A stretch of 64,000 nucleotides of DNA from Neobacillus cucumis (GCF_002860255.1 NZ_PGVE01000041.1:111075-175074); one strand, 5' to 3'; counted from the stretch's first letter, positions 1 through 9,300 are shown. Program-made: numbers and translations. Notes: a model not told the origin generated them from the sequence alone.

Positions 1-1643
1 TGAGACAATATCTTAAAAGTTCAGAGGACCATAGATTTCAAACACTCCCTCCATCTACAGAAGCGGCGCTTAATCCAGAAATTGTTAAAATTGGAAAGTT
101 AGAGGCATACACAAAGTATTGGAATAAACTTTTAAATGTAGGTTATGCAAGAGATCTTTTAAACTCAGATATGCAAGAGCAAATCACCTTGCTGCAAAAC
201 GAACTCCGTTTTACTTACGCTAGATTTTGGGGATTATTTGGGGATGATATGTTAGTAGAGGATCGTTCAGGAGGAACCATTACCTACAATTTTTCTAATA
301 CGAACAAATTATTAGACTTTCTAGTTAAAAATAAATTAAGACCTTTTATTGAAATTGGTCCTAAACCTAAAATTATTCAAAAAGCGATTGGAGAAACAAT
401 TGCTGTCCAAACCATTAGTGAAAGATCACTAGAAGATTGGAAAAACCTATATAGGGCCTTTTTATTACAATGTATAGAACGCTATGGTATAGAAGAAGTC
501 GAAACCTGGTATTTTGAAATGTGGAAACCGCATACGGATGTATTTAACTTAACAGTACAAGATGAAGAAGATTTTTTAGATAAAGTCAAGAATAATCAAC
601 ATGTTGGTCTGAGCCAATTGAAAGAGTATTTTAATATCTTTAGTGAATTTAAAAAGAATACGAAAGAACTTATTCCTTCAGCGAAGGTAGGCGGGTGTGG
701 ATTAAGTATGGATTTAGAAGGTGACAAACTTGATCTATTGCTTGAACTATGGAAACAAGAAGAAATTCAACCTGATTTTCTTTCCATATCCCTTTATCCG
801 ATTGAAATAGATCGCGATAAATATCGAGTACCGATAAAAAATTTACATTCGAACAATCCTAATTATGTTTTGGGTAAGTTGAATGAAGTAAGAAAAGCTT
901 TAAAAAAAGCAGGGTTTGACGGCTTAGAGCTTAATGTGACAGAATGGAATATCTCGATTTCCAATCGTAACTTTCTAAATGATAGCTGTTTTAAAGCATC
1001 TTACATGGTAAAGAATATTGTTGAAAATCTAAATCAAAATAAAGTAAACATGTTTGGTTATTGGTTGTTCTCAGATATTTTTAGTGATTTTAGAGATTCT
1101 AAAAACCTACTTCATGGTGGTGCAGGATTAGTAACGAAAAGTGGAATAAAAAAACCGAGTTATCATGCCTTTTCTCTATTAAAACAATTAGGAGAAATTT
1201 TTGTTGCAAAGGGAGACCATTATATTGTTACTAAGCGTTCGGGCGATCGATACCAAGTGATCTGTTTTAATTACAAACATTTTAACTACACCTATTATTT
1301 ACATCCTGAAGGAAGTATGGGGATTCACGAACAATACGATATCTTTGAAAATAATGATACTTTAAACCTCTCCCTGGAAATTCAAGGACTCGTTAACGGG
1401 AAATATCGGATAAAGGAACTTAGATTAAACCGTAATCATGGAAGTGTTCTTGACGAGTGGTTAAAATTTGGTGCAGTGGATGATATGAAACCTGATGAAG
1501 TCGACTATTTAAAACAGATTTGTGTTCCATATATGAAAGTAGAGCATCATGTTGTAGAGAATCAATCGATTGTGATAAAAGGTAAGCTTCAACCGCATGA
1601 GGTAAGACTAATTGAGTTTAATTTGTTATTTAGCGATCTCTAG
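1..1643 (+). CDS. AraC-type regulator fused to GH39-like domain, C-terminal part (5' end outside window)
   Basis: The reading frame is open from base 3, so the gene starts before the window; about 546 codons are visible. Most of it is a GH39 (beta-xylosidase-like) TIM barrel followed by a beta-rich tail. Such domains occur in Bacillaceae and Paenibacillaceae fused behind a cupin and AraC HTH, and that N-terminus would lie upstream; this is inferred from family knowledge. The nucleophile region (VTEWNIS) is present. The acid/base segment, normally a W-N-E-P motif, reads FEMWKPH, so the catalytic Glu appears to be lost. The domain may therefore sense sugars rather than hydrolyse them. The first internal ATG (171) is inside conserved sequence and is not the start. 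Confidence 0.75.
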   Translation, partial: RQYLKSSEDHRFQTLPPSTEAALNPEIVKIGKLEAYTKYWNKLLNVGYARDLLNSDMQEQITLLQNELRFTYARFWGLFGDDMLVEDRSGGTITYNFSNTNKLLDFLVKNKLRPFIEIGPKPKIIQKAIGETIAVQTISERSLEDWKNLYRAFLLQCIERYGIEEVETWYFEMWKPHTDVFNLTVQDEEDFLDKVKNNQHVGLSQLKEYFNIFSEFKKNTKELIPSAKVGGCGLSMDLEGDKLDLLLELWKQEEIQPDFLSISLYPIEIDRDKYRVPIKNLHSNNPNYVLGKLNEVRKALKKAGFDGLELNVTEWNISISNRNFLNDSCFKASYMVKNIVENLNQNKVNMFGYWLFSDIFSDFRDSKNLLHGGAGLVTKSGIKKPSYHAFSLLKQLGEIFVAKGDHYIVTKRSGDRYQVICFNYKHFNYTYYLHPEGSMGIHEQYDIFENNDTLNLSLEIQGLVNGKYRIKELRLNRNHGSVLDEWLKFGAVDDMKPDEVDYLKQICVPYMKVEHHVVENQSIVIKGKLQPHEVRLIEFNLLFSDL

Positions 1644-1650
1644 ATTATTA

Positions 1651-1690
1651 AGAGATTAAAAATCTGATGTTGATTTTTAATCTCTTTTTA
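1651..1690 (+). terminator. Rho-independent terminator after the AraC-GH39 gene
   Basis: A 14-bp stem (agagattaaaaatc pairing with gatttttaatctct) has a 7-nt loop and is followed by a T-run, 8 bases after the stop codon. Confidence 0.85.
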
Positions 1691-1788
1691 TATTTTGAGT
1701 TATTACGAAGAAAAAAAGAATGAAAATTCATATTTAATTGGTTAATAGGATGTTAGAAGTAATGAAGAAAAACGATTAAAATAATATT

Positions 1789-1802
1789 GTAAGCGTTACT
1801 CA
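1789..1802 (+). promoter_or_regulatory. cre-like site (CcpA) upstream of the sugar isomerase/ABC operon
   Basis: TGTAAGCGTTACTC matches the left half and CG core of the Bacillus cre consensus TGWAANCGNTNWCA, with a poorer right half. It lies about 55 bp before the first start codon of the operon. Catabolite repression is inferred. Confidence 0.5.
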
Positions 1803-1855
1803 AACAATAATTTATATAGATTGTAAATTAACAATATTAGAAAGAGGTCTTAGAA

Positions 1856-2641
1856 ATGAAGCTTGGAATTATTGCTGTTCCAACAGAAGAAAGCTTTCAA
1901 AAAGCGAAGCAAAGAGGATTAGATTTTATAGAGGTTTGTGTTAATGAAGGCCAGGATGTCGATGCGTTTTATCGTAATCGTAAGAACCTGGCAAAATGGA
2001 AAGATCAATATGGTATTGGGATTGTTTCGATAGGAAGATGGAAATCATTACGCATTGATGAGCATGGAAGGGTTATCGAAGAAGAATTAGAACGTTGCTA
2101 CAAACTAATTGATGCAGCTAGTGAATTGGGATGTACTAATTTTGTTAGCGGATGTAATTATGTTGAAGAATTATCTTTCTTTGAAAACTGTTCGGCAGCC
2201 ATTCAATTTTTCTCCCTCCTTATTGATTATGCAAAGCCGAAAGGTGTAAAGATATCTACCTACAATTGTCGAAAGGTGAATTTTATTCATAATCCAGAAG
2301 TTTGGAAGATTGTTCATGGTCATTTAAAAGACTTAGGAATTAAATTTGATCCTTCACATAGCCGGTATTTTGGCGGTGATTACCTCCAAGAAACACTTGA
2401 TTGGGGTGACCGTTTCAACCATGTTCATTTAAAAGGTTCGTTGATTATTAATGGACAGAGAGTGGATGATCCACCTGCTGGTTTGGACCAAACAGATTGG
2501 AAAACTTTTATTTCATTGCTAAGAGTGAAAGGTTATACAGGTGGCTTAAGCATTGAGCCGCATTCTCCGGTTTGGACGGGAGAACTAGGCGAAAAAGGAA
2601 TAGATTTCACTATAGAGTATATGAGGAAACTATTATTCTAA
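1856..2641 (+). CDS. sugar phosphate isomerase/epimerase family TIM-barrel protein
   Basis: The 261-residue protein has the AP_endonuc_2/xylose isomerase-like TIM-barrel fold. These enzymes isomerise, epimerise, hydrate or cleave sugars and keto-sugars in the cytoplasm using a divalent metal. Three usual metal ligands are visible: Asp in KFDPSHS, His in NHVHLKG and Glu in LSIEPHS. The fourth, normally a Glu at the end of strand 5, is replaced by KISTYNCRK, so chemistry or metal binding may be altered. RBS agaggt precedes the ATG. It is the first gene of a five-gene set with the oxidoreductase and ABC transporter, which suggests it processes the sugar imported there. The substrate is unknown. 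Confidence 0.8.
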   Translation: MKLGIIAVPTEESFQKAKQRGLDFIEVCVNEGQDVDAFYRNRKNLAKWKDQYGIGIVSIGRWKSLRIDEHGRVIEEELERCYKLIDAASELGCTNFVSGCNYVEELSFFENCSAAIQFFSLLIDYAKPKGVKISTYNCRKVNFIHNPEVWKIVHGHLKDLGIKFDPSHSRYFGGDYLQETLDWGDRFNHVHLKGSLIINGQRVDDPPAGLDQTDWKTFISLLRVKGYTGGLSIEPHSPVWTGELGEKGIDFTIEYMRKLLF

Positions 2642-2660
2642 TAATGAGAGGATTGGTCAA

Positions 2661-3767
2661 ATGAACAACGAGAAATTACGTTATGGTTTAATTGGGGCAG
2701 GCAGTAATGCTGAAAGAAAACATTTAAATAATTATATGACCCTGCCAAATGTTGAATTAGTCGCCATTTGTGATGTAAATATAGAAAATGCACAAAGGCT
2801 GGCAAAAAAATATAATATTCCAAAAGTCTATGGGAATTATGAAGAAATGCTCAACAATGAAGAACTGGATTTAGTCAGTGTTTGTACTCCTAACTATCTT
2901 CACGCTGAGATTTCAACGTATGCTCTTTTAAAAGGGGTGCATGTCCATTGTGAAAAGCCTCTCGCTGTAGATGCAAAACAAGCACAAAAAATAGTCGATG
3001 CTAAGAACCTATCAGGTAAAAAGGTTATGGTTGGTTTAAATAATCGCTTTACGAATGAAGCGGTTTTTTTAAAGAAATATATTGATGTGGGTTATTTAGG
3101 AGATATCTATCAAGTAAAGGCTGGCTGGATTAGACGGAGCGGTATACCAGGAAGAGGAACATGGTTTACGAATAAGGATTGTGCTGGCGGCGGAGTCATG
3201 ATTGATTTAGGTGTTCATTATCTTGATTTGGCTCTATATCTTATCGGGATGCCGGAACCGTCTTATGTTACTGGAGCCATTCACCAAAATTTTAGTCATA
3301 CAACAACTCGTAATCGCAACGGATATAAAGGGGATCCAAACGGTATCTTTAATGTTGAAGATACAGCGGTAGGTTTTATCGGATTTCAAAATGGGGCAAC
3401 TGTAAATTTTGAATTTAGCTGGGCTTCTAATATTGAACAAGACAAAACATTTGTGGAAATATTAGGGACAAAAGGCGGAGTGAGTCTGATTAATGGTGAA
3501 GTAAGGATCCAATCGGAAATATTGGACACCTGTGTTGATATAGCGCCAGTTCTTAATCCTAATATTAAATTGAAAAATGAATTTGAGCATTTTGTTCAAT
3601 GTATCTTATCTGGTGAAGAATTAATCGCACCTGCTGAACATGGTGTTTACATGATGAATATCATCGACCATTTTTATAAAGCGGCTTACAAGAAGAAACC
3701 AGTAACCTTTGAAAATAGCAATGACAATATTCTTTTGTTCTCTTCTCCATTTAGAGAAATAAAATAG
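2661..3767 (+). CDS. Gfo/Idh/MocA family oxidoreductase
   Basis: The 368-residue protein is an NAD(P)-dependent sugar dehydrogenase-like enzyme. The Rossmann dinucleotide motif GLIGAGSNA is at residues 9-17, the family EKP motif is in HCEKPLAVD near residue 98, and a C-terminal alpha/beta domain follows. The lysine of EKP is the usual catalytic residue. It starts 19 bp after the isomerase stop with RBS gagagg, so the two are probably cotranscribed. Together with the neighbouring ABC transporter it probably oxidises an imported sugar or glycoside, perhaps at C3. The substrate cannot be read from the sequence. Confidence 0.88.
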   Translation: MNNEKLRYGLIGAGSNAERKHLNNYMTLPNVELVAICDVNIENAQRLAKKYNIPKVYGNYEEMLNNEELDLVSVCTPNYLHAEISTYALLKGVHVHCEKPLAVDAKQAQKIVDAKNLSGKKVMVGLNNRFTNEAVFLKKYIDVGYLGDIYQVKAGWIRRSGIPGRGTWFTNKDCAGGGVMIDLGVHYLDLALYLIGMPEPSYVTGAIHQNFSHTTTRNRNGYKGDPNGIFNVEDTAVGFIGFQNGATVNFEFSWASNIEQDKTFVEILGTKGGVSLINGEVRIQSEILDTCVDIAPVLNPNIKLKNEFEHFVQCILSGEELIAPAEHGVYMMNIIDHFYKAAYKKKPVTFENSNDNILLFSSPFREIK

Positions 3768-3811
3768 ATAGAAAATAGTATTTATTTCTATTAATAAAGG
3801 GGTCTTTTAAA

Positions 3812-4792
3812 ATGAAACCATTTAAAGTATTCTCCTCCTTCGCACTTACAGGAATGTTAACGATTTCATTAGCAGCGTGTGGCAGCAGCAGTACGGATAA
3901 GGCTTCCACCACCAAAAAGGATGTCACTGAAAAAATAACCATTGGTATGTCTTTCCCGGCTGCAGACCATGGCTGGATGGGTGCTGTCATTCAAAATGCA
4001 AAGGATGAAGCCAAAAAATTGGGGGTTGAAATGGTCGTTTCTCAGGCAGACAATCCGAATAAACAAACAAATGATGTAGAGGACTTAATCACGAAAAAGG
4101 TAGATGCCGTTGTCCTCCTGCCAATTGAAACAGACTCGATGACGCCCGTTGCTAAAGAAGTTAAAGATGCTAAAATTCCTTTATTTGTTTTCGACCGTGA
4201 ACTTAATAATAAAGATTATACAGGTTTAGTAAAAGGCGATAATTCAGGTATTGGTAAAAATGCCGCTGACTTTATAGGGGAAGAACTTAATGGAAAAGGA
4301 AAGGTAGCCATCATATCATCAGACCCAAGTTCTGTTAATACACTAAGAGTTGGCGGTTTCACGGATGAAATCAAATCGAAATATCCTGATCTCAAAGTGG
4401 TAGCTAATCAAAGCGGAAGTTTCCAAAAAGAAAAAGCCTACCAAGTAATGCAAAACGTCCTACAAGCTAATTCCCATATTGATGCCGTGTATACAATTGA
4501 TGACGAAATGGCGATCGGAGTATTGCAGGCTATTAAGGAAGCAAAACGGGATGACATTCAAATTGTAACAGGTGCTGGCGGCTTTAAAGACTTTTATCAG
4601 GCCATTAAAGATTCCAGTGATATCGAACTGGCAACCTTCACCTACTCACCGCTTATGATTAAAACAGCCGTTGATCAAGCAGTTGACATGGCCAAAGGTA
4701 GTGCTCCTGATAAACAGGATACAGTCCTGCCAGCAGAACAAGTGACAAAGGACAATGTAGATAAATATTTTGATCCGAATGCAAACTATTAA
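3812..4792 (+). CDS. sugar ABC transporter substrate-binding lipoprotein (RbsB type)
   Basis: The 326-residue protein has a lipoprotein signal peptide ending in the lipobox LAAC, followed by a Ser/Thr-rich linker. The mature part is a type I periplasmic binding protein of the ribose/galactose (RbsB/MglB) class, with an early ITIGMSFPAADH strand and an IDDEMAIGVLQA segment. It would be anchored outside the membrane and deliver a sugar to the RbsA/RbsC-type proteins encoded next. RBS aaggggt precedes the ATG. The gene is 44 bp after the oxidoreductase and is followed by an intergenic hairpin. Confidence 0.92.
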   Translation: MKPFKVFSSFALTGMLTISLAACGSSSTDKASTTKKDVTEKITIGMSFPAADHGWMGAVIQNAKDEAKKLGVEMVVSQADNPNKQTNDVEDLITKKVDAVVLLPIETDSMTPVAKEVKDAKIPLFVFDRELNNKDYTGLVKGDNSGIGKNAADFIGEELNGKGKVAIISSDPSSVNTLRVGGFTDEIKSKYPDLKVVANQSGSFQKEKAYQVMQNVLQANSHIDAVYTIDDEMAIGVLQAIKEAKRDDIQIVTGAGGFKDFYQAIKDSSDIELATFTYSPLMIKTAVDQAVDMAKGSAPDKQDTVLPAEQVTKDNVDKYFDPNANY

Positions 4793-4805
4793 TACTTTAA
4801 GAAAG

Positions 4806-4834
4806 GGGCTGTCACTAATTATTAGAGACAGCCC
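4806..4834 (+). terminator. intergenic stem-loop between binding-protein and ATPase genes
   Basis: A perfect 8-bp GC-rich stem (gggctgtc/gacagccc) lies between the two ABC genes without a long T-run. Such hairpins in sugar ABC operons often protect the upstream mRNA or act as partial terminators, giving more binding protein than ATPase. Confidence 0.6.
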
Positions 4835-4856
4835 TATCGCGCATGGAGGGATTTAA

Positions 4857-6365
4857 ATGGAGATCGCGCTTAAAATGTCTGGAATAAAAAAATCCTTTAA
4901 TGGAGTACCGGTATTAAAAGGAATCGATTTAGAAATTAGGAAAGGTGAAATTCATGCGCTATTAGGGGAAAACGGAGCAGGAAAAAGTACCTTAATGAAT
5001 ATTTTAGGGGGAATTCTTCAGCCCGATCAGGGATCTATCGAGTTATTTGGAAACAAAGTGTCCATCCCTAATCCTCATACCTCTAAACAATTTGGAATCG
5101 GTTTTATTCATCAAGAACTTAATCTGGTAAGTGATCTTACGATCTATGAAAATCTTTTTTTAGGAAAAGAAAGGACAAATGCACTGGGATTTCTGGAAAA
5201 AAAGAAAATGGTTCAAGAAACAAGCAAGGTATTAGATCTACTTGATGTTCACTTACATCCTAGAAAGCTTATTTTTGAACTCGATGTCTCGATGAAGCAA
5301 ATTGTAGAAATTGCCCGGTCCCTTCTTCAGGACAGCAAAATCATCATTATGGACGAGCCAACCACCTCTTTAACAGATAAGGAAATCACTAAACTGTTTA
5401 AAGTGATGAGGAATTTAAAAGAATCCGGCTATTCAATTATTTTCATATCTCATAAATTAAAAGAAGTTTTATCAATTTGCGATCGTTATACTGTCCTCCG
5501 TGATGGAGAGCTAGCATCTTCAGGTGATATAAGGGATGTTACGGAAGAGATATTAGCTAAATATATGATTGGTAAGGAACTTAGCAGTACGGAGCAATAT
5601 GTAACTAGAGAAATAGGTGACATATTGTTAGAAGTAAAAAATCTATCTGCTCATCATTCATTTTATAATATTCAATTTTCTCTGAGAAAAGGAGAAATCC
5701 TTGGGTTTACGGGGCTATCCGGCGATGGCCGGACAGAACTATTTGAAACAATTTTCGGTTTCCGGACTGGATATTTTGGAGACATCATTGTAAAAGGTAA
5801 AAAAGTAAAGGTTAAGCATCCGACAAGTGCGGTTTCAAATGGAATTGGGTTTGTTCCGAAAAATAGAAAAGAAAATGGGATTGTTAAAGATTTAAGTGTA
5901 CTGCAAAATATGACACTATCTTCTTTAAAAAAATTTACGGAACCCCTAATTGTCAATCAAAAAAAAGAGGAGCAAACCTATCAGGTTTATCAACAACAGC
6001 TAAATATTAAAGCTGTAGATATTCATTCATCAATTGCGAACTTAAGTGGGGGGAACCAGCAAAAGGTTATTCTGGCTAAATGGCTCGTAGCTGATACGGA
6101 AGTCATTATTTTAGATAATCCAACACAAGGTGTTGATATTGGAGCAAGAAATGATATTTATGAATTAATTGTTGAAAATGCGAGGAAAGGCAAATCTTTT
6201 ATTATTTTATCATCAGATTTCGGCGAGATTAGGAGAATTTGTGATCGAATATATGTCATGTTTCAAGGAAAAATCACTGCAGAATTAAAAAGGGAAGAAG
6301 CATCCGATGAAACGCTTATGATCTATGCTACGGGGGCCAAAATAAAGGAGGTTAGCAAAAAATGA
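4857..6365 (+). CDS. sugar ABC transporter ATP-binding protein (RbsA/MglA type)
   Basis: The 502-residue protein has two tandem ABC domains, as usual for carbohydrate-uptake type 2 (CUT2) importers. Domain 1 has Walker A GENGAGKS near residues 37-44 and Walker B IIIMDEPT. Domain 2 has a degenerate P-loop (GLSGDGRTE), as normal for the family, and a signature LSGGNQQK. It energises uptake at the cytoplasmic face. Its stop overlaps the permease start by four bases (ATGA), which indicates translational coupling. Confidence 0.94.
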   Translation: MEIALKMSGIKKSFNGVPVLKGIDLEIRKGEIHALLGENGAGKSTLMNILGGILQPDQGSIELFGNKVSIPNPHTSKQFGIGFIHQELNLVSDLTIYENLFLGKERTNALGFLEKKKMVQETSKVLDLLDVHLHPRKLIFELDVSMKQIVEIARSLLQDSKIIIMDEPTTSLTDKEITKLFKVMRNLKESGYSIIFISHKLKEVLSICDRYTVLRDGELASSGDIRDVTEEILAKYMIGKELSSTEQYVTREIGDILLEVKNLSAHHSFYNIQFSLRKGEILGFTGLSGDGRTELFETIFGFRTGYFGDIIVKGKKVKVKHPTSAVSNGIGFVPKNRKENGIVKDLSVLQNMTLSSLKKFTEPLIVNQKKEEQTYQVYQQQLNIKAVDIHSSIANLSGGNQQKVILAKWLVADTEVIILDNPTQGVDIGARNDIYELIVENARKGKSFIILSSDFGEIRRICDRIYVMFQGKITAELKREEASDETLMIYATGAKIKEVSKK

Positions 6366-7309
6366 GTCTAACTCAAAGGTTCTCTTCCATATGGGGCAAA
6401 TATAGCTATTTAATCGCCTTTTTAATTATTTTTATTATCTCAAGTATCGTAAATGAGAATTTCCTAGAGGCAAATAACTTAATAAATATTCTAAGGCAAT
6501 CGGCCATTATTGGGATAATCGCTCTTGGTCAGACGATTGTTATCTTGTCTGGTGGATTTGACTTATCCGTTGGTGCTACGCTTGCATTGTCAGGATTTTG
6601 CGGTCTAACCGTTCTAAACTCCACCCATAGCCTTTTCATTGGCATTATTTCTACTATAATATGTGCTTTGCTAATTGGTTTAGTAAATGGCTTATTGGTC
6701 ACAAAGGGAAAGATTGCCCCTTTTATTGTTACCCTTGGTGTGATGGCAATGGCCCGCTCCCTAACGCTTTATTTCGCAAATGGTGGAAGTGTGAGTGGGA
6801 CTATTTCTAGTTTTACCAATATCGCCAATGGGGATTTATTAGGGATTACCTATCCTGTTTACCTCTTTATATTGTTAACGATTATGATGTACATTCTTTT
6901 AAACCATATGAAATTCGGACGTTATTTATATTCCATAGGAAGTAATGAAAAGGCTTCAATTTTGTCTGCCATTCGTGTTGACCGAATTAAATTAATGGCC
7001 TACATGCTTTGTTCTGGTTTAGTCGCAGTTGCCGCTATTATTGAATCTTCACGTTTAAATTCTATTTCATCTTCAAGCTCGGGATTAAACTATGAATTGG
7101 ATTCTATTGCCGCCGTTGTTATTGGTGGGACGAGACTGTCTGGGGGAAAAGGCAGTATTGTGGGAACTTTCTTTGGTGTGCTTATTTTAGGTGTGTTAAA
7201 CAATGCCATTAATTTAATGAATGTTTCACCGTATCTGCAAGGTCTTGTTAAAGGGATGATTATTATTATTGCCGTATTACTGCAAAAAAGAGAAAAAATA
7301 AATGGATAG
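6362..7309 (+). CDS. sugar ABC transporter permease (RbsC type)
   Basis: The 315-residue integral membrane protein has about nine or ten hydrophobic helices and the CUT2 permease segments SGGFDLSVGA and GGTRLSGGKGS. It forms the channel of the importer with the binding protein and ATPase encoded upstream. The RBS (aaggagg) lies inside the end of the ATPase gene. It is the last intact gene of the operon; a glycosidase stub follows. Confidence 0.93.
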   Translation: MSLTQRFSSIWGKYSYLIAFLIIFIISSIVNENFLEANNLINILRQSAIIGIIALGQTIVILSGGFDLSVGATLALSGFCGLTVLNSTHSLFIGIISTIICALLIGLVNGLLVTKGKIAPFIVTLGVMAMARSLTLYFANGGSVSGTISSFTNIANGDLLGITYPVYLFILLTIMMYILLNHMKFGRYLYSIGSNEKASILSAIRVDRIKLMAYMLCSGLVAVAAIIESSRLNSISSSSSGLNYELDSIAAVVIGGTRLSGGKGSIVGTFFGVLILGVLNNAINLMNVSPYLQGLVKGMIIIIAVLLQKREKING

Positions 7310-7333
7310 TGTAGAAGATTGGAAGAAGATTGA

Positions 7334-7465
7334 TGATAAAAGTGAGTAATGAGGAAAAAGTGATTAATAAGGAGAAGAAAGTAAAATTAATGAATTGATT
7401 GGTAAAATGACAGTAGAAGAAAAGGTGGAGCAATTAACACAGCTTCTTCCATCCAAATGTGATCA
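7334..7465 (+). pseudogene. remnant of the 5' end of a GH3 beta-glucosidase/xylosidase gene
   Basis: After the permease, an ATG (7334) with RBS ggaagaag opens a short frame. One base-shift later, from about 7392, it encodes ELIGKMTVEEKVEQLTQLLP, which matches the very typical N-terminus of GH3 glycosidases (KMTLEEKVGQLTQ). The similarity stops after about 25 codons at a terminator hairpin; no GH3 body follows. The operon probably once ended in a GH3 gene that was deleted almost completely. Confidence 0.65.
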
Positions 7466-7466
7466 G

Positions 7467-7497
7467 CAACCTGTTGTTCTTAACAGGTTGTTTTTTA
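7467..7497 (+). terminator. Rho-independent terminator after the ABC operon and GH3 stub
   Basis: Nine-bp stem caacctgtt/aacaggttg with a 6-nt loop and six T residues. Confidence 0.85.
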
Positions 7498-7725
7498 TTT
7501 GTAAATAGTACCTAGGTTGACAGACCTATAAAAAATTAATCTTTCCTGATGAAAATGTGATAAAATAGCTAGATGAAAAGTATGTTAAATCGCTTTTTAT
7601 TAAATTTTTTTCTGAATTTTATAAAAAATAGTTTAAAAATTATACATATTTTATTAATCTATTGCTATTCCCCCCTGGTTACTCGCTATATAGGTTAAAA
7701 TATTGCTGTTCTCTGTTTAATTATA

Positions 7726-7739
7726 TGAAGGCGTTTACA
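7726..7739 (+). promoter_or_regulatory. cre-like site upstream of the GPH symporter
   Basis: TGAAGGCGTTTACA matches the cre consensus TGWAANCGNTNWCA at all but one fixed position. It lies about 90 bp before the symporter start, consistent with CcpA repression. The stretch 7498-7725 is AT-rich and shows nothing else recognisable. Confidence 0.6.
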
Positions 7740-7826
7740 TAAAAGTTGAGTTACTATAATTGTAACAGTAGCTACTGAATGTTTCACAATTTGTTATTGA
7801 GGTATTTTGAACTAGGAGGATAAGAG

Positions 7827-9227
7827 ATGGCAAATGGAGCAGTTCCACAAACAAAAGAAAGTTTGGTAGTGCCTCAACTTAATGGCAATCTTAGTTTTCT
7901 TACGAAGTTAAGCTATGGGTTTGGAGAGTTCTCTGCGAGCGTGGTTTGGAGTTTAGCAGCTTCGTATTTACTGTTTTTCTATACAGATGTTTTTGGCATA
8001 GCTGGAAGTGCGGCAGCAGTCATTTTACTAGTTGCAAGGGTTTGGGATTGTTTTGTTGATCCGATTCTTGGGTTAATCATGGAAAGAACAAAAAGTAAAC
8101 ATGGTCGTTTTAGACCATATATATTATACGGTTCAATTGCACTTGCACTTCTGAATATATTAACTTTTTACACTCCGGACTTTTCCGGAACAGGTAAAGT
8201 TATTTATGCTGGAGTCACCTATTTATTATTAGGTACTGTTCACTCTGTAGTAAACGTTCCTTATGGTGCTTTGGCAACTGTCATGACAAGAGATACTCAT
8301 GAGCGAACTAATTTAAACTCATATCGAGGATTTTTTGGACAGATAGCAGGTATTCTCACAGGTGCTGCGGTAATGCCAATAATAACGGTATTGGGTCATG
8401 GAAATCAACAAAATGGTTTCTTCTATGCATCTATCCTATTATCAGTGGTTTCAGCTCCATTATTAATCTTGACATTTAAGAATTGTAAAGAAGTGATTGA
8501 GCCTACACTAGAGGAAAGACCAACACTTAAGGAATCGCTAAAGGCTGTTGGAGCTAATAAACAATTACTATTAATTTTAATCAGTCTTTTTGTAGTATTA
8601 TTGGGTGTATTTGGAAGGATAGGCACATTGACATATTACTGTATTTACGTAATAAAACGTCCAGATTTGATTGCGGTTTCATTTACCATACTATCTGTTT
8701 GTGGAGCTATTGGGGCTTTCTGTCTTCCATTCATTGCAAAATTTTTTGAAAAGAAAACAATTCTAATATTGGGTTCTATCATTACTGGGGCAGCGTTAAT
8801 TGTATTATTTTTTATACCTGCTACCAATATTCCAATGGTCATCTTATGGACAACCATCGCAAGCTTACCAACTGGTGTTGCAAGTCCGATGATTTTCAGC
8901 ATGGTTGGGGACTGCATAGATGATTATCAAGTGAAATCTGGTCTTCGTGCTGATGGTGCCATTTATTCTTTTACAAGCCTTTCTACTAAAATTTCAATTG
9001 CTGTTGCAGGAGCTGCAAGTGGAGCAGTACTAAGTGCCATTGGCTATGTGGCTAATAAACCACAGACTCAGGAAGTAGTTCATGATATAAACATGTTAGT
9101 AAATTTGGCACCTGGTATTATATATATTTTAGCAACAGTTCCGTTATTCTTTTATAAACTCTCTAAAGCAACAGCGATGGAGAATACGAGTGAACTTTTG
9201 AGAAGACGAAAAGAGCTAACTATGTAA
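7827..9227 (+). CDS. GPH-family sugar:cation symporter (MelB/XynP-like MFS transporter)
   Basis: The 466-residue protein has about 12 transmembrane segments. It carries glycoside-pentoside-hexuronide (GPH) symporter hallmarks: an early LSYGFGEF, VWDCFVDPILG, and a TKSKHGRFRPYI loop near residue 95. Members import xylosides, melibiose or glucuronides with Na+ or H+. A clear RBS (aggagg, 7816-7821) sits 5 bp before the ATG. It is followed 74 bp later by a large glycoside hydrolase gene, suggesting that an intact oligosaccharide or glycoside is imported and cleaved in the cytoplasm. The substrate is unknown. Confidence 0.9.
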   Translation: MANGAVPQTKESLVVPQLNGNLSFLTKLSYGFGEFSASVVWSLAASYLLFFYTDVFGIAGSAAAVILLVARVWDCFVDPILGLIMERTKSKHGRFRPYILYGSIALALLNILTFYTPDFSGTGKVIYAGVTYLLLGTVHSVVNVPYGALATVMTRDTHERTNLNSYRGFFGQIAGILTGAAVMPIITVLGHGNQQNGFFYASILLSVVSAPLLILTFKNCKEVIEPTLEERPTLKESLKAVGANKQLLLILISLFVVLLGVFGRIGTLTYYCIYVIKRPDLIAVSFTILSVCGAIGAFCLPFIAKFFEKKTILILGSIITGAALIVLFFIPATNIPMVILWTTIASLPTGVASPMIFSMVGDCIDDYQVKSGLRADGAIYSFTSLSTKISIAVAGAASGAVLSAIGYVANKPQTQEVVHDINMLVNLAPGIIYILATVPLFFYKLSKATAMENTSELLRRRKELTM

Positions 9228-9241
9228 ATATGATGTTATGA

Positions 9242-9285
9242 GCTTATAAGTTGCACTATGATGTGTAGCTTATAAGCTATTTTAA
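9242..9285 (+). terminator. stem-loop between symporter and hydrolase genes
   Basis: Ten-bp stem agcttataag/cttataagct with a short T-rich tail. It could be a weak terminator or mRNA processing site, since the RBS of the next gene follows at once. Confidence 0.55.
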
Positions 9286-9300
9286 TAGGAGGGTTTCATC

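Noticed and set aside
4806..4834. A true transcription terminator splitting the ABC operon
   Set aside because: The hairpin lacks a T-run, and the binding protein, ATPase and permease clearly belong together; an attenuating or mRNA-stabilising role is more likely.
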